A DNA stretch of 64,000 bases from Desulfovibrio sp. X2 (GTDB lineage: Bacteria > Desulfobacterota > Desulfovibrionia > Desulfovibrionales > Desulfovibrionaceae): the NCBI RefSeq assembly GCF_000422205.1, contig NZ_ATHV01000028.1, forward strand, positions 34,941 to 98,940, read 5' to 3'. The notes beneath the pieces were generated by a model that worked only from the letters and a program-made list of their open reading frames with translations, was not told the origin of the DNA and did not search any database. The position numbers and the translations under genes are program-made. Below are positions 52,590-61,049 of the stretch, piece by piece (the stretch's first letter is position 1; each line of letters opens with the position of its first letter).

Positions 52590-54344
52590 ATGCAGGACGG
52601 GGAGAACATCGCCACCGAGACGGACACGGCACCCGGGGCTGCTCGGACCGTGTTCTCCGAAACGGCCCTGGACGCCCTCGGCGCGCACGTCGCCGTGCTC
52701 GCTCCGGACGGCACGGTGCGCTACGCCAACCGGGCCTGGAGCGGGTTCTCCGTGTCGGCCCAGGGCGTGCCGCTGCGCTGCAAGGTGGGCGAGCGCTGTC
52801 TCGGCGTCTGCCTTCCCGGCCCGAGCGGCCCCTGCGCGAGCGGGCAGGACGAGATCGCCGAGGTCCTTTCCGGCAGCCGCGACAGCTGCCAGCTGCGCTA
52901 TCCCGTGTCCACCTCCGAGGGGCTGCGCTGGTTCCTGATGCGCGTCACCCCGCTCGATCTGCCCGAAGGACGCGGGGCGCTCGTGGTGCACGAGGACGTC
53001 ACGGCCTATCGCGAGCTCGAGGAACAGCTTTCCCACCACGCCTTCCACGATCCCCTGACCGCGCTGCCCAACCGCGCCCTGCTGCTCGACCGGCTGAACA
53101 TGGCCGTGCGCCGGGCCAAGCGCCGCGGGGCCTCCTCCTACGCGCTGCTCTACATGGACGTGGACCGCTTCAACCTGATCAACGAGACCCTGGGCCACGT
53201 GGCGGGCGACCGCCTGCTCATGGCCCTGGCCCACCGCCTGCTGCACGTCATGCGCGACGTGGACACCCTCTCGCGCTTCGGCGGCGACGAGTTCGTGGTG
53301 CTGCTCGAGGACGTGCGCTGCGAGGACGAGGCGAGGCTCGTGGCCGAGCGCGTCCTCAAGCAGGTGCTCGAACCCTTCCGCCTGCGCCGCCGCGAGATCG
53401 TCATGTCGCTGTCCATCGGCATCGTCTGCGGCTCGGAGATCTTCGAGAACGCGGGCCAGGTGCTGCGCGACGCGGAGACGGTCATGCACCTGGCCAAGGA
53501 GCAGGGCGGCGGCCGCTACGAGATGTTCAGCGAGACCATGCGCGAGGTCACCCGGAAACGACTGCAGATGGAGATGGACCTGCGCCGGGCCATCGACGAG
53601 GGCGAGCTCGAGGTGCACTACCAGCCCATCGTCTCGCTGCGCAGCGGCGAGATAAAGGGGCTCGAGGCCCTGGCGCGCTGGAACCATCCCGAGTTCGGCA
53701 TGATCTCGCCGCTCGAGTTCATCCCCGTGGCCGAGGAGACCGGGCTCATCGTGCCGCTGGGCGACTGGGTCCTCATGGAGGCCTGCCGCAAGCTGGCCGA
53801 CGTCCAGAAGCGCTACCCCGCGGCCGCGGGGCTGACCATGAACGTCAACATCTCGGGCATGCAGTTCGGCCGTCCGCGCTTCGTCGGCGAGGTGCGGGAC
53901 ATCCTGACCGAGACGGGCGTGCGCCCGGATTCGCTCAAGCTCGAGCTGACCGAGAGCGTGATCATGTCCGACGCCGAGAAGGCGGCGGCCGTGATCCTGG
54001 CGCTCAGGGAGCTCGGCGTGCACGTGGTCATCGACGACTTCGGCACGGGCTACTCATCGCTCTCCTACCTGCAGCGCTTCCCGGTGAGCTGCCTCAAGGT
54101 CGACCGCAGCTTCGTGCTCAAGATGGACGACGCGCGCGGCAACCGCGAGATCGTCAAGACCATCATCAAGATGGCCCACAGCCTGGGGCTCGAGGTGGTG
54201 GCCGAGGGCGTGGAGCAGCAGTCCCAGCTGACGCTCCTGGCCGGGCTCAAGTGCGAGAGCGGCCAGGGATTCCTCTTCTCCAAGCCTCTGGGCGCCATCG
54301 AGCTCGACGCCCTGCTCCGGGACAAGCTCGGCGTACTCTGCTAG
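52590..54344 (+). CDS. PAS-GGDEF-EAL cyclic-di-GMP protein
   Basis: A 584-residue signalling protein. The N-terminal PAS domain (VAVLAPDGTVRYANRAWSGF) has cysteines in CKVGERCLGVCLPGPSG that might hold a cofactor. The GGDEF domain has an intact LSRFGGDEFVVLLED, and the EAL domain keeps KGLEALARWNHPEF, ELTESVIMSDAEKA and VIDDFGTGYSSLSYL, so both synthesis and hydrolysis look possible. No ribosome site precedes ATG 52590; TTGACG (52551) 18 nt before CATATC would put the transcript start almost at the ATG, suggesting a near-leaderless message. No membrane segment. Confidence 0.92.
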   Translation: MQDGENIATETDTAPGAARTVFSETALDALGAHVAVLAPDGTVRYANRAWSGFSVSAQGVPLRCKVGERCLGVCLPGPSGPCASGQDEIAEVLSGSRDSCQLRYPVSTSEGLRWFLMRVTPLDLPEGRGALVVHEDVTAYRELEEQLSHHAFHDPLTALPNRALLLDRLNMAVRRAKRRGASSYALLYMDVDRFNLINETLGHVAGDRLLMALAHRLLHVMRDVDTLSRFGGDEFVVLLEDVRCEDEARLVAERVLKQVLEPFRLRRREIVMSLSIGIVCGSEIFENAGQVLRDAETVMHLAKEQGGGRYEMFSETMREVTRKRLQMEMDLRRAIDEGELEVHYQPIVSLRSGEIKGLEALARWNHPEFGMISPLEFIPVAEETGLIVPLGDWVLMEACRKLADVQKRYPAAAGLTMNVNISGMQFGRPRFVGEVRDILTETGVRPDSLKLELTESVIMSDAEKAAAVILALRELGVHVVIDDFGTGYSSLSYLQRFPVSCLKVDRSFVLKMDDARGNREIVKTIIKMAHSLGLEVVAEGVEQQSQLTLLAGLKCESGQGFLFSKPLGAIELDALLRDKLGVLC

Positions 54345-54439
54345 GGCGTATTTTCCGGAACCCCATCTGACGCAGTGAGAATCCAGTTTTTTATTTCTTT
54401 ATATAAATCTGTTGTATAGAAGGATCCTCCTCCATAATC
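54345..54439. other. AT-rich junction with a possible family B remnant
   Basis: Just after the EAL gene, AGGGCG, then CCATCTGACGCAGTGAG and AATCCAGTTTTTT resemble the left arm of family B (CATCTG-x-GC, AATCCAG). The match is partial. From here to 55130 the base composition becomes AT-rich. Confidence 0.3.
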
Positions 54440-55048
54440 TCAAAAGCTCCCTGATATTTCCGCACAGAGACCAGTACGACAAAGCCGCACAAGATAAGGA
54501 ATTACTTTGTCTTGTGTAACTCCAAGAAGTATTGCCATTTCGTGTCGCATTTGCAAATGGTATTCATTATCAGGTTCTGTTTTCTTAAAACTAGAATTAA
54601 TTCTTATTGCATTTTCTTCAAATTCTTCAAGTAAGTTGAGCAATTTTATTTCCACAACTCCAAGGTCATTAACAAGTGAAAGAATATACTCTAATTTGTC
54701 TGTGTTGTCAGAAATGTTGTTTCTGTTTATCGATTTGCAGTATTCTTTGAAAACGTTGGCGAGTATAGTAATTTTTTCTAATCTTAATGTTCTATTCACA
54801 TACTCGGATGTGCATAGAAATGCATGAACAAATTCTTCACTTTCTACTATATCTTTCGGTATGGTGCAGTCACATCTTTTTATTTCCTCAAGGAAAAATC
54901 TGAGCCTACGTTTTTCAATCGCTCTCGCGACCCTTTCAAGGCTGTTTGAAAAAAATCCACCATAAATTGGGATCAATTCTGATAATAATGCAGAATCATT
55001 TAGAATATCTCGCATTAGTTCAGTGACTGAGACATCGCCTGTTTTCAT
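54440..55048 (-). CDS. AT-rich orphan protein of unknown function
   Basis: A 202-residue soluble protein, mostly helical, with no recognised family. AT content is far above its neighbours, a sign of recent transfer. Segments include SELIPIYGGFFSNSLERVA, KRRLRFFLEEIKRCDCTIPK and LRLEKITILANVFKEYCKSI; the C-terminal part (MAILLGVTQDKVIPYLVRLC) could be a winged-helix-like tail. A candidate promoter lies just upstream. No phage, toxin-antitoxin or transposase partner is visible. It lies between the EAL and CDF genes. Confidence 0.65.
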   Translation of the reverse strand: MKTGDVSVTELMRDILNDSALLSELIPIYGGFFSNSLERVARAIEKRRLRFFLEEIKRCDCTIPKDIVESEEFVHAFLCTSEYVNRTLRLEKITILANVFKEYCKSINRNNISDNTDKLEYILSLVNDLGVVEIKLLNLLEEFEENAIRINSSFKKTEPDNEYHLQMRHEMAILLGVTQDKVIPYLVRLCRTGLCAEISGSF

Positions 55049-55093
55049 TGGAATTTATCCGAAGGTTTGTGTTTGAATAGATAAATAGAATAT

Positions 55094-55122
55094 AAAATAT
55101 AGTACCTGGCTGCCATTGGCAA
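55094..55122 (-). promoter_or_regulatory. Candidate promoter of the AT-rich orphan
   Basis: On the minus strand TTGCCA (55122-55117), 17 nt, TATTTT (55099-55094), in an AT-rich stretch. Confidence 0.42.
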
Positions 55123-55154
55123 TGTGTGTTGCAAACGATTTTTGTTCTCACGGC

Positions 55155-55185
55155 TGGACCGTATTCGCGTGGCTGGTATACAGCC
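55155..55185 (+). promoter_or_regulatory. CDF transporter promoter with overlapping palindrome
   Basis: TGGACC (55155-55160), 16 nt, TATACA (55177-55182). The inverted repeat GGCTG-N5-CAGCC (55171-55185) covers the -10 box, where a repressor could block RNA polymerase. The ribosome site AAGGAG follows at once. Confidence 0.42.
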
Positions 55186-55202
55186 AGGGCAAGGAGCCGT
55201 GA

Positions 55203-56138
55203 ATGCAAGTCACTTCCGTCAGACGCTACGCCATGCTTTCCGTGGCGGCCTCCATCATCGGGCTGATCCTCAAGTTCGGCGCCTGGTACATGACCTCGTC
55301 CGTGGGCCTGCTCTCGGACGCCATGGAATCGCTGGTCAACCTGAGCGCGGGCATAATCGCCGTGATCGCCCTGACCGTGGCCCATGCCCCGCCGGACAAG
55401 CGGCACGCCTACGGCCACGGCAAGGCCGAGTACTTCTCCTCGGGCATGGAAGGCCTTCTGGTGCTGTGCGCCGCGGTGGGCATCGCAGGGGCTGCCGTCG
55501 ACCGCTTCCTGCACCCCGCAACGCTGGCCCACCTGGGGCCGGGCCTTCTGGCCGCCGTGGCCGCGGCCGCGGTCAACTGGGGGGTGGCCCGGGTCATGCT
55601 GCGCGCCGCGCGCGAGTACGACTCCATCGTGCTCGAGGCCGACGCGCGCCACCTGATGACCGACGTCTGGACCTCGGCCGGACTGGTGGCCGCGCTCACC
55701 ATCCTGCTCTTCGCCCCCACCCTGGGCTTCCTCGATCCCCTGCTGGCCGCGATCATGGCCGTGAACATCGCGCATACGGGCTGGGAGCTGCTGCGCCGTT
55801 CCGTGGGCGGGCTCATGGACCATTCCCTGCCCGAGGAAGAGGAGGAGGCCATCGTCGAGGCCGTGCGCCGCATCGGTCCGGAGCGCTCGGAGATCCACGC
55901 CTTGCGGACCCGCAAATCGGGACGGCAGCGCTTCGTGGAGTTCCACTTCCTGCTGCCCGGCGAGACCACGGTCAAGCGGGCGCACGACGTGTGCTGCGAC
56001 GTGGAGAACGAGCTCAAGCGCATCCTGCCCGCCATGAACGTGTCCATCCACGTGGAACCGCTGGAAGAGCAGGCCGCCGAGGAAGGCGGCGCCATGCCCG
56101 AGCGGCACTGCCCGGAGGACGGGCCGCCGGACTACTAG
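55203..56138 (+). CDS. Cation diffusion facilitator (CDF) metal exporter
   Basis: A 311-residue transporter with six membrane helices and a C-terminal cytoplasmic domain. TM5 has the usual metal site ADARHLMTDVWTSAG (HxxxD), while TM2 reads SDAMESLVNLSAG, with Glu/Asn in place of the common His/Asp; this variant occurs in one CDF branch, and metal specificity (Zn, Fe, Mn) cannot be stated. The C-terminal domain has FVEFHFLLPGETTVKRAHDV and CDVENELKRIL. AAGGAG precedes ATG 55203 by six bases. Confidence 0.9.
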   Translation: MQVTSVRRYAMLSVAASIIGLILKFGAWYMTSSVGLLSDAMESLVNLSAGIIAVIALTVAHAPPDKRHAYGHGKAEYFSSGMEGLLVLCAAVGIAGAAVDRFLHPATLAHLGPGLLAAVAAAAVNWGVARVMLRAAREYDSIVLEADARHLMTDVWTSAGLVAALTILLFAPTLGFLDPLLAAIMAVNIAHTGWELLRRSVGGLMDHSLPEEEEEAIVEAVRRIGPERSEIHALRTRKSGRQRFVEFHFLLPGETTVKRAHDVCCDVENELKRILPAMNVSIHVEPLEEQAAEEGGAMPERHCPEDGPPDY

Positions 56139-56197
56139 GCCATTGGAGGGAAGGGGGGGCGGTGACTGCCGGAAGGCAGGCGATGGTCAGGTGATGG

Positions 56198-56629
56198 TCA
56201 GGCGATGGCGCCGAGCTCGCGCAGGCGGCGCAGGAGGATGCCGGTACGCAGAGGCTTGACCAGGTAGCCCGCCGCGAGTCCCTGCAGGTGCGCGTTCCAG
56301 ATCTTGTCCGCGTCGTCCACTGCCGTGGCCATCAGGACGTCCACGCGCTCGCCGTGCGGCACGCGGCGTTCGGCCTCGATCCTGCGGATGTCTTCGAGCG
56401 TCGCGAGCCCGTCCCTGCCCGGCATGAGCACGTCGAGGATGACCACGCGGTAGGGTGCCCCCCGGTCCAGGGAATCCCGGATCAGCGAAAGGGCCTCCTC
56501 GCCGGATCCGGCCTCGTCGCATTCGGTGTGGGGCGCGAGCGCAACGCGCAGGAGCAGCCGGGCCTCGGGGTCGTCGTCCACGATCAGGAGGCGCGACTTG
56601 GCCGTTGCGGAGGGCTCAGAGGGATTCAT
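56198..56629 (-). CDS. Single-domain response regulator
   Basis: A 143-residue receiver protein without output domain. LLIVDDDPEARLLLRVAL, phosphoacceptor VVILDVLMPGRDG, MATAVDD and the lysine YLVKPLRTG are present. It is convergent with the CDF gene and 118 nt downstream of the HD-GYP gene on the same strand. It may act with that protein in c-di-GMP control, but no kinase is adjacent. Confidence 0.88.
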   Translation of the reverse strand: MNPSEPSATAKSRLLIVDDDPEARLLLRVALAPHTECDEAGSGEEALSLIRDSLDRGAPYRVVILDVLMPGRDGLATLEDIRRIEAERRVPHGERVDVLMATAVDDADKIWNAHLQGLAAGYLVKPLRTGILLRRLRELGAIA

Positions 56630-56746
56630 CTGTTCTTCTGTCCTGGAAACGCGTCGTCTGTCGCGGAGGACATAACGGGCCGAGGCATGAAAGGCAAGGT
56701 CGTCCGGTGGCGGGTGCGCCGCGCGACGCTCCGGCAGACCCCGGTG

Positions 56747-58063
56747 CTAGGCTGGCCGCGCGCCCTGCTCGGGGAAGTAGGTCACCCGCATGCCCGGGTT
56801 GAGGTAGGCGACGGCGTCGGCAGGCACCTGGACCGGCTCCAGGGTGGCGGCGACGCTCACGTCCGGGTCGTCGTCCATGTCGAAGATCACGGCTTCCTCG
56901 CGCGGCACCTCAGCGTCGTAGAGCACGAGCGAGGGCTTCAGCGGATTGGCCGGGTTGACCGCGATGACCATGGCCAGGATGCCGTTGCTGAGCCTGACGA
57001 AGGTCCCGGGCGGGTAGATGCCCAGGGAATGGATGAAGAGCGCGAAGATTTCCATGTCCAGCAGGTTCTGCTGCCGCGTGTACATGTGCGCCAGGGCCTG
57101 GTAGGGCGTCATGGCCTCGGCCGCGCCCTGTGGGACGGCCTGGGCGTTGTTGCACAGGTTGTCGTAGACGTCGGCGATGGCCACGATGCGCGCGAGCCTG
57201 CGGATGGACTTGCCGGGAAGCCCGCGCGGATAGCCCGAGCCGTCCATGCGTTCGTGGTGCTGGGCGATGACCTCGGCCGCCTCGACCGGAAAGCCAGCCG
57301 CCTTGGCCACCGTCTCCACGCCGTACTGCGGGTGCATGCGCACCACTTCCCGCTCTGGCTTGGTCAGCGCTTCCTTCTTGCGCAGGATGCGCCGGTCGAT
57401 GCGCATCTTGCCCACGTCGTGCAGCAGGGCGCCGAGCCCCAGGCAGTGCATCTCCGCCTTGGACAGGCCGAGCGTGCGGCCGAGCATCAATGAGAGCACG
57501 GCCACGTTCAGGGAGTGGCTGTAGAGCGTCTCCTCCTGCTCCGCGACCGTGAGGATGTTGACGATGGCGTCGGTGTCGCCGAGGAAGGTGCCGACCATGG
57601 CGTGCACCGTGTCGCCCGCCTGGCGCACGATCTCCTCGGTGCCGGAGAAGATGCCCTGCAGCAGGCCGGGCATGCGGGCCAGGGCCGCCTCGTACTCCTT
57701 TTTGCAGCGCTTCAGGCTCTCGTGCTTCTGCCTCAGCTTGGCGATGCGGTCCTTTTTCAGCTGCCAGAGGAACTGCACGGCCGCGTCGCGCTCCGGCGGC
57801 ACCTCCGGGCGCGCGCCCAGGTGGTGGCCCGACTCGGCCTCGGCCTCGGCCGGGCGCAGCGGGAGATGGTCGCTGCGTTCCGGGATGTAGACGACCTTGT
57901 CGATGCCGAGTTTCTTCAGGGTATTGATCTGTTCCCAGTTCTTGATCTTGAACTTGTTGAACAGGAAGGGATGCTCGAACCATGCCCCGTCCAGGCGGAT
58001 GAACACGCCCGGCTGGAGCTGCTCCACCGCGACGTGGTATTCGGTCTCGCTCTGTCGTGCCAT
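56747..58063 (-). CDS. HD-GYP cyclic-di-GMP phosphodiesterase
   Basis: A 438-residue protein. The N-terminal DUF3391-like domain (VAVEQLQPGVFIRLDGAWFEH, LGIDKVVYIPE) is followed by an HD-GYP domain with LLHDVGKMRIDRRIL, QHHERMDGSGYPRGLPG and IADVYDNLCN, all catalytic residues intact. It should hydrolyse c-di-GMP. No membrane segment. A candidate promoter lies at 58115-58143. Confidence 0.92.
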   Translation of the reverse strand: MARQSETEYHVAVEQLQPGVFIRLDGAWFEHPFLFNKFKIKNWEQINTLKKLGIDKVVYIPERSDHLPLRPAEAEAESGHHLGARPEVPPERDAAVQFLWQLKKDRIAKLRQKHESLKRCKKEYEAALARMPGLLQGIFSGTEEIVRQAGDTVHAMVGTFLGDTDAIVNILTVAEQEETLYSHSLNVAVLSLMLGRTLGLSKAEMHCLGLGALLHDVGKMRIDRRILRKKEALTKPEREVVRMHPQYGVETVAKAAGFPVEAAEVIAQHHERMDGSGYPRGLPGKSIRRLARIVAIADVYDNLCNNAQAVPQGAAEAMTPYQALAHMYTRQQNLLDMEIFALFIHSLGIYPPGTFVRLSNGILAMVIAVNPANPLKPSLVLYDAEVPREEAVIFDMDDDPDVSVAATLEPVQVPADAVAYLNPGMRVTYFPEQGARPA

Positions 58064-58114
58064 GTCCGCCGCCGGTCTCGGGGAGCCGCGGGGCGCGGCG
58101 GTCCCTCCATCCTT

Positions 58115-58143
58115 CTTGTAGGCGGTTTGCCGGTCCTGGGCAA
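58115..58143 (-). promoter_or_regulatory. Candidate promoter of the HD-GYP gene
   Basis: On the minus strand TTGCCC (58143-58138), 17 nt, TACAAG (58120-58115). Confidence 0.42.
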
Positions 58144-58166
58144 TACTGCGGAATGGGAGCGGAATG

Positions 58167-58208
58167 CGGTCGCGGCCGCGCGCGGACTTCCGCGCGCGGC
58201 CGCGACCG
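58167..58208. other. 20-bp perfect hairpin downstream of hom
   Basis: Two 20-base arms (58167-58186 and 58189-58208) are exactly complementary with only CT between them; the sequence is almost pure G and C. It lies 14 nt after the hom stop and just before the HD-GYP promoter. No T-run follows, so it may be a factor-dependent end or an RNA stabiliser. Confidence 0.7.
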
Positions 58209-58221
58209 TGGAAAGGGAACG

Positions 58222-59511
58222 CTAGAGGATGCGGTAGTTGACCGTGGGCGCGGTCACGAAGTCCATGGCGTCGATGGTCGCCAGGGCGTCGTGCACCATG
58301 CGCGCCGGGGCCTCGTGGGTGATGATCACGAGCGAGACGTCCGACGCGCCCTCCTCGCCCTTCTGGATGGCCTGGGCGATGGAGATGTCGCGGTCGGCCA
58401 TGACCCGGGTGATGGCGGCCATGACGCCCGGCCTGTCGGCCACGCGGAAGCGGAAGTAGTACTGGCTCTCCGCGTCCTCCGGGGGAAGGATCGGGGCCGC
58501 GGGCAGCGGGTTCTCCGGAAAGCCGGTGTTGTTCGGCTTCCTCGCGTCGCGGGCGATGGCCATGATGTCCGCCAGCACGGCCGAGGCCGTGGGCAGGTCG
58601 CCCGCGCCCTGGCCGTGGAGCATGATCGGCCCCACGGCGTTGCCCTCGATGCGCACGGCGTTGTAGTTGCCGCCCACGCGCGCCAGCAGGAAGGTGTACT
58701 TGACCAGGGCCGGGAAGACGCCCGCCTCCAGGCGTCCGTCCACCTCGCGCACCTGGCCGATGAGCTTCAGGCGGTAGCCGAACTCGCGCGCGAAGGCGAT
58801 GTCCTCGCGCGAGACGTCGCGGATGCCGCGCACGGGCAGCTCGGAGAGCGGGTAGTGCTGCCCGTAGGCCAGGCGCGCGAGCAGCACGAGCTTGTGCGCG
58901 GTGTCGATGCCGTCGATGTCGAAGGACGGGTCGGCCTCGGCGTAGCCGAGCGCCTGGGCCTCGGCCAGGGCGGTCTCGAAGTCCAGCCCGTTGCTGGTCA
59001 TCTCCGAGAGGATGAAGTTGGCCGTGCCGTTCATGATGCCGGTGAGCTTCACGATGCGGTTTCCGGCCAGCGATTCCTTGAGCGCCTGGACCACCGGCAC
59101 GCCGCCCACGCAGGAGGCCTCGTAGTAGAGGCAGCGTTCCCGCTCGCCCGCCAGGGCGAAGAGCTCCTGGCCGCGCTCGGCCAGCAGGTGCTTGTTGGCC
59201 GTGACCACGTGCTTGCCCGCGGCGAGCGCGGCGCGCATGAGCTCCTCGGCGGCGGAAAGCCCGCCCATGAGCTCGCAGACGACCTCGATCTCCGGGTCCT
59301 CGACCAGGTCCATGAGGCGGTCGGAGACCACGGTGCCTTCGGGCAGCTCTACGCCGCGCGGCTTGTTCAGGTCGCGCACGACCGCGCGCTTCAGCAGTAT
59401 GTCGTGGCCGATGCGCCGCCTGATCCAGTCGGCGTTCTCGGCCAGGATGCGCACGAGCCCCTGGCCGACGGTGCCGAGACCGGCGAGTCCGATGACGACG
59501 GGTTTGCCCAC
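58222..59511 (-). CDS. hom: Homoserine dehydrogenase
   Basis: A 429-residue enzyme with a C-terminal ACT domain. N-terminus VVIGLAGLGTVGQGLVRILA (NAD(P) site), then VTANKHLLAERGQELFALAG, GIMNGTANFILSEM and GYAEADPSFDIDGIDTAHKL, all standard. ACT: RFRVADRPGVMAAITRVMAD, for feedback by threonine. GTG 59511 is preferred: it comes one base after the aminotransferase stop; a TTG at 59523 would overlap that gene. It makes homoserine for threonine and methionine. Confidence 0.95.
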   Translation of the reverse strand: MGKPVVIGLAGLGTVGQGLVRILAENADWIRRRIGHDILLKRAVVRDLNKPRGVELPEGTVVSDRLMDLVEDPEIEVVCELMGGLSAAEELMRAALAAGKHVVTANKHLLAERGQELFALAGERERCLYYEASCVGGVPVVQALKESLAGNRIVKLTGIMNGTANFILSEMTSNGLDFETALAEAQALGYAEADPSFDIDGIDTAHKLVLLARLAYGQHYPLSELPVRGIRDVSREDIAFAREFGYRLKLIGQVREVDGRLEAGVFPALVKYTFLLARVGGNYNAVRIEGNAVGPIMLHGQGAGDLPTASAVLADIMAIARDARKPNNTGFPENPLPAAPILPPEDAESQYYFRFRVADRPGVMAAITRVMADRDISIAQAIQKGEEGASDVSLVIITHEAPARMVHDALATIDAMDFVTAPTVNYRIL

Positions 59512-59512
59512 G

Positions 59513-60685
59513 CTAGCCCCCAAGAGCCTTCTTGATGCCGCGCACGGCCTGGTTGATGCGCTGGCGGTTCTCCACCAGCGCGAAGCGCACGTGGTCGTCG
59601 CCGTAGTGGCCGAAGCCGAGCCCCGGCGCTACGGCGGTGTGCCCCTGCTTGAGGAGCATCTTGGCGAACTCCACCGAGCCCATGTGCCTGAACTCCTCGG
59701 GAATCCTGGCCCAGGCGAACATGGTCGCGCGGGGCAGGTCGATCTCCCAGCCGATGCGCTCGAGCCCTTCGCAGAGCGCGTCGCGGCGGTCCTGGTAGAT
59801 GCCGACGATCTGGCGCGGGCACTCCGGCGGCGAGTTCAGCGCCGCCACGGCCGCGATCTGCAGCGGCTGGAAGATGCCGTAGTCCAGGTAGGACTTGATG
59901 CGCGTGAGCGCCTGGACCATCTGCTGGTTGCCGCAGCAGAACCCGATGCGCCAGCCGGCCATGGAGTAGCCCTTGGTCAGGGAGTAGAACTCCACGCCCA
60001 CGTCCTTGGCGCCCTTGGCCTGCAGGAAGGAGGGCGGCTCGTAGCCGTCGAAGCCGAAGTCGGCGTAGGCCAGGTCGTTGATGACCCAGAGCTTGTTCTC
60101 CTTGGCGTAGTCCACGATGCCCTGGAAGAAGTCGAGATCCGCGGTCTCCGCGGTGGGGTTGTGCGGGTAGTTGATGACCAGGAGCTTGGGCTTGGGCCAG
60201 GTCTGCTGCGTGGCGACGGCCAGGTCCTTGAAGAAGTCCCGGTCCTTGCCGATGGGGATGCGGCGCACGTCCGCCCCGGCGATGATCGCGGCGTAGGGGT
60301 GGATCGGGTAGGCCGGGTCCGGCGCGAAGACCACGTCGCCGGGCGCGAGCATGACCAGCATGAGGTGGGCCAGGCCTTCCTTGGACCCCATGGTGACCAC
60401 GGCCTCGGTGTCCGGGTCGATCTCCACGCCGAAGCGCCTGAGGTACCAGTTGGCGATGGCCAGGCGCAGGCCCTTGATGCCCTTGGAGGCGGAATAGCGG
60501 TGGTTGATGGGCTTGTGCGCGGCCTCGCACATCTTGTCCACGATGTGCTGCGGAGTGGGAACGTCGGGGTTGCCCATGCCGAGGTCCACGATGTCCTCGC
60601 CCTGGCGGCGCATCTGCATCTTGAGTTCGTTGACCGTGGCGAAGACGTAGGGGGGAAGGCGCTGCAAGCGCGCGAACTGTTCCAT
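59513..60685 (-). CDS. Class I/II aminotransferase (AlaC-like)
   Basis: A 390-residue PLP enzyme. [55 protein letters not shown] and the PLP lysine [15 protein letters not shown] are clear. It resembles alanine-type transaminases of the AlaC/YfdZ group; adjacent hom suggests a role in aspartate-family amino acids. AAGGAG lies eight bases before ATG 60685. It heads the aminotransferase-hom operon behind a good promoter. Confidence 0.9.
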   Translation of the reverse strand: MEQFARLQRLPPYVFATVNELKMQMRRQGEDIVDLGMGNPDVPTPQHIVDKMCEAAHKPINHRYSASKGIKGLRLAIANWYLRRFGVEIDPDTEAVVTMGSKEGLAHLMLVMLAPGDVVFAPDPAYPIHPYAAIIAGADVRRIPIGKDRDFFKDLAVATQQTWPKPKLLVINYPHNPTAETADLDFFQGIVDYAKENKLWVINDLAYADFGFDGYEPPSFLQAKGAKDVGVEFYSLTKGYSMAGWRIGFCCGNQQMVQALTRIKSYLDYGIFQPLQIAAVAALNSPPECPRQIVGIYQDRRDALCEGLERIGWEIDLPRATMFAWARIPEEFRHMGSVEFAKMLLKQGHTAVAPGLGFGHYGDDHVRFALVENRQRINQAVRGIKKALGG

Positions 60686-60760
60686 TGCATCGGCTCCTTG
60701 CAAAGAAAGACAAGGCCAGAGGACGTGCCGAAAAACAGCGGGGAAATCCCGCGAAGGCGC

Positions 60761-60789
60761 ACTGTAGCCGGAAGGCCTGCGGCCGTCAA
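60761..60789 (-). promoter_or_regulatory. Promoter of the aminotransferase-hom operon
   Basis: On the minus strand TTGACG (60789-60784), 17 nt, TACAGT (60766-60761), matching 5 of 6 and 4 of 6 consensus bases. Confidence 0.58.
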
Positions 60790-60846
60790 AGGGAAGCGCG
60801 GGCCGATGTCCGTAAGTCAAGGCGCAGCAAGGATCGAGAGGACCCC

Positions 60847-60875
60847 TTGCGCCGGGCATCGTTCGGTCCTATATC
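60847..60875 (+). promoter_or_regulatory. Candidate promoter of the YkgJ-type gene
   Basis: TTGCGC (60847-60852), 17 nt, TATATC (60870-60875). It would give a leader of about 165 nt. Confidence 0.4.
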
Positions 60876-61049
60876 CGGCTCGCCCTCCGATCGTCGGCCG
60901 GGCCAACCTCTTTCGGGCGGAGCATCGCTCATGGTCCACGTCCTCTTCGTTTCCGAAAACTGCCCCTAGGGGCCTCCCCCTTCTTCCGGTTCCGGGGCCG
61001 GGCCGCGTGCCCGGCGAGTCGCTCCGTGCTGCACAGGAGGAGAGCGCCC

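Larger units (their letters stand above)
60686..61049. other. Divergent intergenic region, aminotransferase / YkgJ gene
   Basis: 364 bases with no credible gene. It carries candidate promoters for both neighbours (60761-60789 minus, 60847-60875 plus). Confidence 0.55.
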
